Shown here piece after piece: positions 1-7,430 of a stretch of DNA of 64,000 bases. The stretch lies in contig NZ_JAGIAV010000004.1 of assembly GCF_017744675.1 (NCBI RefSeq), forward strand, positions 1,243,033 through 1,307,032. Direction: 5' to 3'. Numbering within the stretch: the stretch's first letter is position 1; every line of letters starts with the position of its first letter. Origin of the DNA: Flavobacterium sp. (GTDB lineage: Bacteria > Bacteroidota > Bacteroidia > Flavobacteriales > Flavobacteriaceae). A program made the translations under genes and the position numbers. The notes under the pieces are model-generated. The model was not told the DNA's origin and made no database searches. It saw only the letters and a list, made by a program, of their open reading frames with translations.

Positions 1-972
1 CTCATTTGCAGCACCTGCATGAATAAACGCCTCTAAAATAGATTTGTAGCAATCCTGCATTTCTACATATTTTCCAACTAAACCAATGTTTACCGTTTGT
101 TTTGGACTTTTTAATCTTTTTAAGAAAGTATTCCAAGTTTTTAAATCTGGAGATGCTTTTTTAGGAAGATCTAATTTCTTTAAAGCCACAACATCTAATC
201 CTTCTTCAAGCATTAAATTTGGAACTTCATATATAGTAGAAGCATCAATTGACTGAATAACTGCTTCTTTCTTTACATTACAGAATAAAGCTAATTTTTG
301 GCGCAATTCCTGAGACAATTCGTGCTCTGTTCTGCAAACCAAAATATCGGCTTTAATACCACTCTCCATTAAAGTTTTAACAGAGTGCTGTGTTGGTTTT
401 GTTTTTAATTCACCTGCTGCAGCCAAATAAGGAACTAATGTCAAATGAATAACGATTCCGTTATTTTCACCTAATTCCCAAACCAATTGACGAACAGATT
501 CTATATAAGGTAGAGATTCGATATCACCAACAGTACCACCAATTTCAGTAATAACAATATCATAATCGCCAGATTTTCCTAGCAATTGCATTCTGTCTTT
601 GATTTCGTTTGTGATATGAGGAACAACTTGAACCGTTTTTCCTAAAAATTCTCCTCTTCTTTCTTTTTCAATAACCGAAAGATAAACTCTTCCTGTAGTA
701 ACATTATTAGCTTGAGAAGTAGGAACGTTCAAGAAACGCTCGTAGTGTCCTAAGTCTAAGTCCGTTTCAGCTCCATCATCTGTCACATAACATTCTCCGT
801 GTTCGTACGGGTTTAGTGTCCCCGGATCTACGTTAATGTATGGATCAAATTTCTGAATAGTCGTGCGGTACCCTCTTCCTTGTAACAATTTTGCCAAAGA
901 TGCCGCGATAATCCCTTTTCCTAATGAAGAGGTCACACCTCCTGTAACAAAAATATATTTTGTTTGATTCAT
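1..972 (-). CDS. pyrG: CTP synthase, N-terminal part (cut by window edge)
   Basis: This encodes the amidoligase half of CTP synthase, which makes CTP from UTP, ATP and glutamine in the cytosol. The visible 324 codons start MNQTKYIFVTGGVTSSLGKG, the family's P-loop opening, and include the nucleotide-binding segments KFDPYINVDPGTLNP and HGECYVTDDGAETDLDLGHY, then ITEIGGTVGDIES. The C-terminal glutamine amidotransferase domain lies beyond the left edge. The ATG at 970-972 is supported by the conserved N-terminus directly after it. A -7-like box (TACTTTTG, minus strand, 1011-1018) sits about 40 bp upstream. The identification is very secure; only completeness is unknown. Confidence 0.97.
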   Translation of the reverse strand, partial: MNQTKYIFVTGGVTSSLGKGIIAASLAKLLQGRGYRTTIQKFDPYINVDPGTLNPYEHGECYVTDDGAETDLDLGHYERFLNVPTSQANNVTTGRVYLSVIEKERRGEFLGKTVQVVPHITNEIKDRMQLLGKSGDYDIVITEIGGTVGDIESLPYIESVRQLVWELGENNGIVIHLTLVPYLAAAGELKTKPTQHSVKTLMESGIKADILVCRTEHELSQELRQKLALFCNVKKEAVIQSIDASTIYEVPNLMLEEGLDVVALKKLDLPKKASPDLKTWNTFLKRLKSPKQTVNIGLVGKYVEMQDCYKSILEAFIHAGAANE

Positions 973-1010
973 TCTGTTGTTGTTTGTAAGTAGTTGTGTA
1001 AAAAACTTGG

Positions 1011-1018
1011 CAAAAGTA
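1011..1018 (-). promoter_or_regulatory. Putative -7 promoter box for pyrG
   Basis: On the minus strand this reads TACTTTTG, matching the Bacteroidota -7 element TAnnTTTG. It lies about 40 bp upstream of the pyrG ATG. No good -33 TTG at the usual spacing is obvious, so only the -7 box is claimed. Confidence 0.45.
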
Positions 1019-1195
1019 CAAATTTAATTAGACAATTTGCTAATTAGAAAATTAGAAAATGTGTCAATTAGAAAATTTAAGAAATAGATAAGTGATATTA
1101 GAAAACAATGAATTAAATTCACTTTAAAACAACATTTTAATGTCATCTCCTTAAACATTATCTAATTTTCTTATTTTCTCATTATCTTAATTATT

Positions 1196-1426
1196 TTAAG
1201 GTTTCGGATATTGTTTCTTAATCGTACGAATTAATTCCTCTAATCCATTAAGTTTTAATTCGTAAATAAGCTGCAATTGCTGGCCAAGCTCTCCTTTTGG
1301 AAATCCTTTATTATGATACCAAACCACGTAATATTCTGGAAGATCAATTAAATATTTTCCTTCATACTTTCCGAAAGGCATTTTGGTGTGCGCTAATTTT
1401 ATGAGTTGTTTTTTGTCTTGATCCAT
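1196..1426 (-). CDS. DUF3820 family small protein
   Basis: This is a 76-residue cytosolic protein of the DUF3820 family. It shows the family signature MPFGKYEGKYLIDLPEYYVVWY followed by KGFPKGELGQQL. The function of the family is not known; some members are labelled as putative quorum-regulated virulence factors, which I would not transfer. I start it at the ATG at 1424-1426 (MDQDKKQ). The frame stays open for another 22 codons upstream, but those codons come from the hairpin repeat at 1445-1480 and carry no family similarity. It ends in its own spacer with no operon partner. Confidence 0.8.
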   Translation of the reverse strand: MDQDKKQLIKLAHTKMPFGKYEGKYLIDLPEYYVVWYHNKGFPKGELGQQLQLIYELKLNGLEELIRTIKKQYPKP

Positions 1427-1444
1427 GTTTTTTTTAAGAAAAAA

Positions 1445-1480
1445 GAAGCAAGAAGAAAGACGCTGTCTTCTTCTTGCTTC
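1445..1480. repeat. Near-perfect hairpin, GAAGCAAGAAG family copy 1
   Basis: The arms GAAGCAAGAAGAAAGAC (1445-1461) and GTCTTCTTCTTGCTTC (1465-1480) pair with one bulged A around a 3-nt loop. It lies just upstream of the DUF3820 gene. A related, less perfect copy occurs at 1600-1643, suggesting a small dispersed hairpin family rather than a gene-specific terminator. Confidence 0.7.
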
Positions 1481-1554
1481 AATTATATGCAAAGCTATTA
1501 TTAATTTGCCACAGATTAAAATGATTCACACTGATTATTTACCAAAATAAAAAA

Positions 1555-1590
1555 ACTTAGAACCTTAGTATCTTAGCATCTTAGAACTTA
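1555..1590. repeat. CTTAG-type degenerate short tandem repeat
   Basis: The stretch consists of repeated units of the form CTTAGAAC / CTTAGTAT / CTTAGCAT. Closely similar stretches occur at 1681-1721 and 33406-33442, always between genes. No function is visible. Confidence 0.6.
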
Positions 1591-1599
1591 AATAAAAAA

Positions 1600-1643
1600 G
1601 AAGCAAGAAAAAAGAACCAATTTCCGTTCCCTCTTCCTGCTTC
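1600..1643. terminator. Imperfect hairpin downstream of the nagB-like gene, GAAGCAAGAAG family copy 2
   Basis: GAAGCAAGAAAAAAGAAC (1600-1617) pairs imperfectly with GTTCCCTCTTCCTGCTTC (1626-1643). It is located 75 bp beyond the stop of the leftward amino-sugar operon, so it may act as its terminator. It also belongs to the same repeat family as 1445-1480. Confidence 0.45.
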
Positions 1644-1680
1644 AAAAATATTATTTATTCTAATTATCGAAGAAACTAAA

Positions 1681-1721
1681 AAAAACTTAGAGTCTTAACA
1701 ACTTAGAACCTTAGCATCTTA
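1681..1721. repeat. CTTAG-type degenerate repeat abutting the nagB-like stop codon
   Basis: Repeated CTTAG units, including CTTAGAACCTTAGCATCTTA, run into and overlap the TAA stop (1719-1721) of the deaminase fusion gene. This is the same family as 1555-1590 and 33406-33442. Confidence 0.6.
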
Positions 1722-3647
1722 ATAATGCCATCTCACGAAAGCCTCCATAGCCGCATAAGTCGCTAGACCTAATTGATGGTACAATTCGGCTGTTTCGCGG
1801 TTTCTGTCTTCAGCTCTCTGCCAGAACTCTCTTGCGTCTGTTCCTTGAAAAACCACTCCATCTTTTTGAGATTGGTGTTTAAAGATTCCGTGACGTTTTG
1901 CTAAAACCTGATCAGGGCTCATCGGAACTGCCATTTCAACTTCGTCAATTCCCCATTCTTGCCAAGCTCCACGGTATAACCACAACCAGCAGTCGTTCAT
2001 AAATTCTTTTGGTTTTAAAACTTTTACCGCTTCAAAAATAGCATCCAAACAAACTTTGTGTGTTCCGTGTGGATCTGCTAAATCTCCAGCCGCATATATT
2101 TGATGTGGTTTAATTTTCTCAATTAAATCAACTGTCAGCTGAACATCTTCTGGTCCGATTGGTTTTTTCTCAATTGTTCCTGTTTCATAAAAAGGCAATT
2201 CCATAAAGTGAATCTGAGAATCTGGAAGACCTACGAAATAACTTGTCGCTCTCGCCTCTCCTTTTCTAATTAAACCTTTAATGTAACGAACCTCTGGAAT
2301 ATCAATTTCACTATTCTTTTTATTCTCTAAGAAAGCTTCTGCTTTTTTGTAAATATCATCTGCTTCTGGACTTTTGATTCCGAATTTCTCGTTGTAATCA
2401 ATTACGAATCTTGCAAAACGTAATGCTTCATCATCTGCAACTGCAATGTTTCCAGATGTTTGGTAAGCCACGTGCACTTCATGTCCTTGCTCTTGCAGAC
2501 GCATGAAAGTTCCTCCCATGCTGATAATATCATCATCTGGATGCGGAGAGAAAATCAGTACGCGTTTTTTAGCCGGCTCAGCTCTTTCTGGACGGTTTGA
2601 ATCGTCTGCATTTGGTTTTCCGCCTGGCCAGCCCGTAATGGTGTTTTGCAGTTTATTGAAAATTTTAATATTGGTATCGTAAGCCGGACCTGAATCTGCC
2701 AACAAATCACTCATACCGTTTTCGATATAATCTGCATCTGTAAGCATCAAAATTGGTTTTTTAAGATCCAATGCCAATCCTAAAACCGCTTTACGAGTTA
2801 ATTTATCTGTCCAAACGATTTTCTCTACCAACCAAGGTTTATTGATTCTTGTTAGTTTAGAAGCCGCTTCTTTATCTAAAACAAAAACTGCATTGTTGTG
2901 CTCTTGCAAAAATGAAGCAGGAACTCTGTTTGTAACTTCATCTTCAACAGATTTTTTTACAATACTTGCTTTTCCTTCTCCCCAAGCTAATAAGATTACT
3001 CTTTTTGCTTCCATGATTTTTTTAACACCAAGTGTAATAGCCGTTCTTGGCGTATTATTCAACCCAAAGAAATCTTTACTTGCCGCTACTCTTGTAATGT
3101 GATCTAAAGCCACTAAACGTGTTTTAGAGTTTTGAAGCGAACCTGATTCATTAAAACCAATATGTCCGTTACCTCCAATTCCAAGAATTTGAAGATCAAT
3201 TCCGCCTAAAGCTTCAATTTTAGCTTCATATTCGTGGCAATAATCTGCAATTTGCTCCTTTGTTAAAAGTCCGTCAGGAACGTGAGCGTTTTCAGGTAAA
3301 ATATCGACATGATCAAACAAAAGCTCTTTCATGAAACGAACGTAGCTATTGATTGAATTTGGTTCCATTGGATAATACTCATCCAAGTTAAAACTGATTA
3401 CATTCTTGAAACTCAAACCTTCTTCTTTGTGCAAACGCACTAATTCAGCATACAATCCTTTTGGAGAAGAACCTGTTGCCAAACCCAAAATACATGGTTT
3501 TCCTTCTTTTTCTTTTTCTTTGATTAAAGCTGCAATTTCTTGCGCCACCTCTTTTGAAGCATCTGTTGAGTTTTCAAAAACAACTGTATTGATGTTTTCG
3601 AATCGTTTTTCGAAACCTGTTGCTTTGTCGAATTTACTTTTTAACAT
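1719..3647 (-). CDS. Glucosamine-6-phosphate deaminase-like protein fused to PIG-L/LmbE deacetylase-like domain
   Basis: This is a 642-residue cytosolic two-domain protein. Residues about 20-270 match NagB (glucosamine-6-phosphate deaminase/isomerase): SFNLDEYYP carries the catalytic-base Asp, and GIGGNGHIGFNESG carries the catalytic His and Glu. Residues about 365-640 match the PIG-L/LmbE zinc deacetylase fold. Its metal motif reads SPHPDDD, where AHPDDE is canonical, and a second metal-ligand region reads DPHGTHKVC. Ordinary NagB is about 260 residues, so this is a true fusion; I believe such fusions are common in Bacteroidota. It is the last gene of the leftward arm, 29 bp after the permease gene. 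The likely role is to convert an imported amino sugar or its phosphate; whether the second domain deacetylates sugars has not been tested here. The start ATG is unambiguous. Confidence 0.88.
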   Translation of the reverse strand: MLKSKFDKATGFEKRFENINTVVFENSTDASKEVAQEIAALIKEKEKEGKPCILGLATGSSPKGLYAELVRLHKEEGLSFKNVISFNLDEYYPMEPNSINSYVRFMKELLFDHVDILPENAHVPDGLLTKEQIADYCHEYEAKIEALGGIDLQILGIGGNGHIGFNESGSLQNSKTRLVALDHITRVAASKDFFGLNNTPRTAITLGVKKIMEAKRVILLAWGEGKASIVKKSVEDEVTNRVPASFLQEHNNAVFVLDKEAASKLTRINKPWLVEKIVWTDKLTRKAVLGLALDLKKPILMLTDADYIENGMSDLLADSGPAYDTNIKIFNKLQNTITGWPGGKPNADDSNRPERAEPAKKRVLIFSPHPDDDIISMGGTFMRLQEQGHEVHVAYQTSGNIAVADDEALRFARFVIDYNEKFGIKSPEADDIYKKAEAFLENKKNSEIDIPEVRYIKGLIRKGEARATSYFVGLPDSQIHFMELPFYETGTIEKKPIGPEDVQLTVDLIEKIKPHQIYAAGDLADPHGTHKVCLDAIFEAVKVLKPKEFMNDCWLWLYRGAWQEWGIDEVEMAVPMSPDQVLAKRHGIFKHQSQKDGVVFQGTDAREFWQRAEDRNRETAELYHQLGLATYAAMEAFVRWHY

Positions 3648-3676
3648 GATATATTAATTTTTTATTTTTTGTTCAA

Positions 3677-5053
3677 CTAATTCCATTTCCTGTACTTATG
3701 CCCTTTTACAGCATAAAACAAAATCATTGCATAAGAAGGCAATAACATTAAATACGCCAACTGATTTCCGCTTTTCGAAACATCTTGCATATTTTTTGCA
3801 ATATTTGCAGAATTGATGCTTTCTGTGATCATTCCGTAAAAAAGTGGAAAAACTGCTCCACCGATAATTCCCATAATCAAAATGGCACTTGCAATCTTTG
3901 TATAACCTCCTAAATCCTGCAATGCCATTGGCCAAATTGCCGGCCAGCATAAGGCATTTGCCAATCCTAAAAGCGCCACTAAAAATATCACAACTGGTAT
4001 ATTTGGAGTTCCAGGCAAAGCGATCGTTATTTTTGGCGAAATCAAAACAATAGCCAAAACCAGCACCAAACCAAGCATTCCAGACACTTTTAAAGCAGTT
4101 ACTTGCGAAACATATTTAGGAATCAGCACTATTCCAAGAACGTATCCGATAACCATTGCCGACATGGTAAATGAGGTTAATTTAAGGTAGAAATTCCCTT
4201 CTTCACCATAAACTCCAAGCTGTTTCCCGAAAGCTCCGATAGAATCTCCCGCCAAAACTTCGGCAGACAAATACAACATTAAAGTAATTACTCCTAAAAC
4301 CAGCTGCGGGTATTTGAAAGCATTTTTAATCTGTTGAAAAACACTTAGATTCGACACATTTCCTTCTTCGTCCAAATCAATTTCTGGTAGAGGAGAAAAC
4401 TTCACAATCAAAGCTAAAACAGTAATAATCAACCCCATATAAAGATACGGTGTTTGCAATTGTAAAGCAAGAGAATTTAATGCATTGGTTTTTGCAGCTT
4501 CATCCATCAAAGCAATTTTGTCTGCTGTAAAATCCTGCATATTAGACAAAACCAAAATGGTAAGCACGATTGGCGCTACAAATCCAGCTAGTTTATTGGC
4601 AATTCCTAAAACACTGATTCTGGCCGCAGCACTTTCTCTTGGTCCAATTACCACCACATACGGATTTGAAGCTGTCTGCAAAACCGCCAAGCCAGTCCCC
4701 ATTACAAACAATGCCAATAAGAACAAAAGAAAAGTACGGCTTGATGCCGCTGGATAAAACATAAAAGCTCCAGCAGCGATAATCAATAATCCTAAAGAAA
4801 TTCCGTTTTTATATCCTACTTTTTCAATAATATAAGAAGAAGGAACTGCCATTACAAAATAAGCAATGTAAAAAGCGAAAGTCACAAAATAAGCTTGCGA
4901 AGAAGTCAATTCACAAGCTAATTCAAAAAACGGAATTAGCGGTCCGTTAAGCCAGGTTACGAATCCTAGAATAAAAAACAATAAGGTTAAAATGACCATC
5001 GGAACAATGGCACTTTTTTTCTCTACCTGTAATGTACTTTGAATGTTTGTCAT
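3677..5053 (-). CDS. Sugar:H+ symporter of the FucP/NagP MFS family
   Basis: This is a 458-residue inner-membrane protein with about 12 hydrophobic segments. It carries the hallmarks of the fucose/GlcNAc permease group: GFVTWLNGPLIPFFE in helix 1, TFAFYIAYFVMAVPSSYI in helix 2, and GTGLAVLQTASNPYVVVIG in helix 4. It should import a monosaccharide by proton symport. Next to a NagB-like deaminase and a GH109-type glycosidase, an N-acetylhexosamine such as GlcNAc or GalNAc is the likely cargo (inference). A -7 box at 5166-5173 suggests a promoter of its own besides the operon promoter; the 165-bp gap to the upstream gene is consistent with that. Confidence 0.88.
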   Translation of the reverse strand: MTNIQSTLQVEKKSAIVPMVILTLLFFILGFVTWLNGPLIPFFELACELTSSQAYFVTFAFYIAYFVMAVPSSYIIEKVGYKNGISLGLLIIAAGAFMFYPAASSRTFLLFLLALFVMGTGLAVLQTASNPYVVVIGPRESAAARISVLGIANKLAGFVAPIVLTILVLSNMQDFTADKIALMDEAAKTNALNSLALQLQTPYLYMGLIITVLALIVKFSPLPEIDLDEEGNVSNLSVFQQIKNAFKYPQLVLGVITLMLYLSAEVLAGDSIGAFGKQLGVYGEEGNFYLKLTSFTMSAMVIGYVLGIVLIPKYVSQVTALKVSGMLGLVLVLAIVLISPKITIALPGTPNIPVVIFLVALLGLANALCWPAIWPMALQDLGGYTKIASAILIMGIIGGAVFPLFYGMITESINSANIAKNMQDVSKSGNQLAYLMLLPSYAMILFYAVKGHKYRKWN

Positions 5054-5165
5054 AATTTTTGGTTGATTAGTTTATAGATTTATTTAATTCAAAATCTAAA
5101 TTAGAATCAACTCTCACATTATTGATTGCGTAATTTATGCAAATATCTGCATTTTTTTTGCAAAA

Positions 5166-5173
5166 CAAAAGTA
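5166..5173 (-). promoter_or_regulatory. Putative internal -7 promoter box for the permease
   Basis: The minus strand reads TACTTTTG (TAnnTTTG pattern) about 110 bp upstream of the permease ATG, in the only sizeable gap of the leftward arm. No clear -33 element is visible. Confidence 0.4.
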
Positions 5174-5218
5174 CATCATTAAATTTCCTTATTCTCTAAT
5201 TTAGATATGAAAGTTTTG

Positions 5219-6100
5219 TTAATTTTTATTATTCCAATTTAAATCAGGATAATATTTTACCAAATATGTTTTTACATCGGCAATATCTTCTTTGGCTGTT
5301 AGGTCTGGAACGTGCTCAGAAAATGGAATTCCGACAGTAGTATTCGGATTTTCTTTTACCGAATTCAAAAGTACGGTTGGCAACTCTTTCTCGTCACGCT
5401 CTGGATGAACGGGACAATTTTTCAGATGTACATATAAGGTCTTGCCATTAAATTTAAAAGCATTCATACTCACACGTATTTTCCCTTCCGCATCTTTATA
5501 TTGATCCAAAACCTCTTCTGAAGGTTTTTCTAAAATATCCAAAAGCTGATTATTTGCATCCAATTTAGCAATTGCAAAACGCGAAATACGCTCTAATGGA
5601 AAATCCATTGCATCGCGATCGTAACTAATAAAAGCGTTTGGACTTTCAGTTTCTCTCAACGCACGCAACGCTTCTGCCGAATACAAATTATCGCTATTGC
5701 AAACCGAATAAAACTGCGAGTTCAATTCAGGATATTGTTCTACTGCCTGAAACAAAGCATCTGCTGTTCCAAAAGGCTTTACTCTTCCCCCAGGAATGTA
5801 CTGAATTGCAAATGAAATATTCAATCCATGAAAATCATTATCCTTCATTTTACTTCCGTAAAACTCTTTAAACAATTCGCCTTGTTCTCCTATTATAATA
5901 TAGATGTTTTTATAACCTGCTTTTTTCGCATTCCATAAAAGATAATCCATCAATGGTCTTCCGCTTGCGCCAACACCTATTAAACCTTTACTTCTTTCAT
6001 TAGCCTGCGCAATCTCTTCTTGAGATAGATTATTTGTAACTGCTTCTTTTTTCATACGAGAAGAAGCACCACCTGCTAAAATCACTAAACTGTCGTGCAT
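5219..6100 (-). CDS. Sugar nucleotidyltransferase (NTP_transferase fold)
   Basis: This is a 293-residue cytosolic protein. It begins MHDSLVILAGGASSRM, the LAGGxxSRM nucleotide-binding signature of sugar-1-phosphate nucleotidyltransferases. A downstream VCNSDNLYS probably contributes the metal-binding Asp, and GRVKPFGTADALFQA matches the PxGTAxAL region. It should couple a sugar-1-phosphate to an NTP; the specificity cannot be read from the sequence. It starts only 6 bp after the GHMP kinase stop, so the two are almost certainly co-translated and probably act in sequence (kinase, then nucleotidyltransferase). An atypical insertion after the first motif (about residues 19-40) is noted. An activating transferase in a catabolic locus is unusual. 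Confidence 0.8.
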   Translation of the reverse strand: MHDSLVILAGGASSRMKKEAVTNNLSQEEIAQANERSKGLIGVGASGRPLMDYLLWNAKKAGYKNIYIIIGEQGELFKEFYGSKMKDNDFHGLNISFAIQYIPGGRVKPFGTADALFQAVEQYPELNSQFYSVCNSDNLYSAEALRALRETESPNAFISYDRDAMDFPLERISRFAIAKLDANNQLLDILEKPSEEVLDQYKDAEGKIRVSMNAFKFNGKTLYVHLKNCPVHPERDEKELPTVLLNSVKENPNTTVGIPFSEHVPDLTAKEDIADVKTYLVKYYPDLNWNNKN

Positions 6101-6106
6101 TTTGTT

Positions 6107-7198
6107 TTAATTTTCAATATTATCAATAATTCGTACTCCAGGATCCACATTTACTGCATAAGCTTCTTGCGCACCAGCATCCAAAATCGCTTTTATAACT
6201 GCATCTTCATTTTTAGGATCGGCAATCACAACGATGCTTCCGCCGCCGCCTGAACCCACGATTTTAGCTCCGTATGCACCTGCTTTTAGTGCAGCATTTA
6301 CCATTGCATCAATTCTTGGAACTGTAATTTTCAATAAATCACGCAAAATTTCATGATGACCATTCATTAAAGCACCAATTTTTTTAAGATCTAAAACTGG
6401 CTTTTCAAATTCCTTTAAAGCTTCTTTGGTATAATAAAAGTTTTTGACTGCTGCCTCAAAAAACGGAACCAGACGGTCTGGAAGACAGTTTTTATATTTG
6501 TCTACATCCTCAATTTCAGATGCATTTAAATTGAACTGCGGATAATTTCGTTTTACCAGATCGATTGCCATTAAAGCATTTCCTTTCAGTTCGCCAAGCA
6601 AACCAATTGTTTCTTTAGGAACTCCTGAAACTCCCGTAATAAGACCTTTTAACTCTTTCCCAATTACATTAAACGAGAATGGTTTTTTGGTATTGATATA
6701 TACGATATTTCCAACGCCAATACTAAAATGATCCATCATTCCGCCAGGCTCTCCATGCTCTAAAACCTCAGATTCATACCCTAGTTTTGAGAGAAACTCA
6801 GGCGTAACTTCATGATCGATTCCGAAAGCTTCTACCAGAAAACGAATCCAAGCCATTAACAAAGCCGACGAACTCGATGTTCCTGAATTAATTGGAATAT
6901 CTCCTGTAATGGTAATATCATAGCCAGAGGTTGGCCTACAGCCATATCTACGCAATACACGAAGCGAGGAAGCAAAATAATCTCTTGGTTCTAATTTTTC
7001 GAAAGCCTCATTTATATCGATAACTCTAATTTCATTAATGTCAATCATATTCAAAACAAATGTCCCGGTCTGATTTTCTTCTGCAATTAATTTAATATTT
7101 CGATCTATCGCACAGGCTATAACAGGCAAACCTAAATAATCTTGATGATCTCCAAAAAGACAGGTTCGGCCAGGAGCTAATGACGTAATTTTTTCCAC
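6107..7198 (-). CDS. GHMP-family sugar kinase (galactokinase-like)
   Basis: This is a 363-residue cytosolic kinase of the GHMP superfamily. It shows APGRTCLFGDHQDYLG (motif 1, the sugar-binding start seen in galactokinase relatives), NSGTSSSSALLMAW (motif 2, phosphate-binding loop) and GAKIVGSGGGGSIVVIA (motif 3). It probably phosphorylates a hexose or N-acetylhexosamine at C1, feeding the adjacent nucleotidyltransferase. The start is a GTG: an in-frame TAA immediately precedes it and no upstream ATG is possible, while motif 1 begins only seven codons in. It is the first gene behind the operator-promoter cassette at 7287-7372. The human GalNAc kinase GALK2 is also a GHMP enzyme, which makes a GalNAc role plausible but unproven. 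Confidence 0.82.
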   Translation of the reverse strand: MEKITSLAPGRTCLFGDHQDYLGLPVIACAIDRNIKLIAEENQTGTFVLNMIDINEIRVIDINEAFEKLEPRDYFASSLRVLRRYGCRPTSGYDITITGDIPINSGTSSSSALLMAWIRFLVEAFGIDHEVTPEFLSKLGYESEVLEHGEPGGMMDHFSIGVGNIVYINTKKPFSFNVIGKELKGLITGVSGVPKETIGLLGELKGNALMAIDLVKRNYPQFNLNASEIEDVDKYKNCLPDRLVPFFEAAVKNFYYTKEALKEFEKPVLDLKKIGALMNGHHEILRDLLKITVPRIDAMVNAALKAGAYGAKIVGSGGGGSIVVIADPKNEDAVIKAILDAGAQEAYAVNVDPGVRIIDNIEN

Positions 7199-7286
7199 TT
7201 AAGAATTTGGTATTAAAACGCTTAATTTCAAGAAATTAAAACGTTGCTTAGTTATAAATTTATTTTAGTTTTTTGGTTTTGATTTC

Positions 7287-7372
7287 ACGAAACTAGAGAT
7301 TATATTTTTATAAAACAAGAAAAAAATTAATAAATGTGCTCGAACACACCATTTTTGTGTTCTCGAGCACAT
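7287..7372 (-). promoter_or_regulatory. Operator-promoter cassette of the leftward arm (inverted copy of 9643-9728)
   Basis: The reverse complement of this 86-bp block aligns without gaps to 9643-9728 with about 8 mismatches, and its last 33 bp are identical. It holds a 39-bp palindromic operator (7334-7372) followed, in the leftward direction, by a TTG - 20 nt - TAGTTTCG promoter close to the Flavobacterium consensus TTG-N17-23-TAnnTTTG. Transcription would start near 7280, about 80 bp before the GHMP kinase. Confidence 0.75.
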
Positions 7373-7380
7373 TTATTAAT
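7326..7380. promoter_or_regulatory. Palindromic operator A (TGTGCTCGA type), between kinase and regulator genes
   Basis: The core half-sites are ATGTGCTCGAACACA (7334-7348) and TGTTCTCGAGCACAT (7358-7372). The pairing continues outward through ATTAATAA on both sides, so the full inverted repeat spans 7326-7380. It lies 58 bp upstream of the LacI-type regulator gene and in front of the leftward arm. It is the natural binding site for that regulator and may also give autoregulation. Confidence 0.75.
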
Positions 7381-7417
7381 TCTTATAGAAAAAATGCATT
7401 TATTTAATCAAAGTTTT

Positions 7418-7425
7418 TATATTTG
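7418..7425 (+). promoter_or_regulatory. Putative -7 box immediately before the regulator start codon
   Basis: TATATTTG matches TAnnTTTG exactly and ends 5 bp before the regulator's ATG at 7431. If used, transcription would start at or within 1-2 nt of the ATG, giving an essentially leaderless mRNA. No clear -33 TTG is present. Confidence 0.45.
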
Positions 7426-7430
7426 TCTAT

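Noticed and set aside
1427..1492. Longer version of the DUF3820 protein starting at 1492
   Set aside because: The extra 22 codons are the hairpin repeat at 1445-1480 and have no family similarity; the ATG at 1426 starts the conserved protein.
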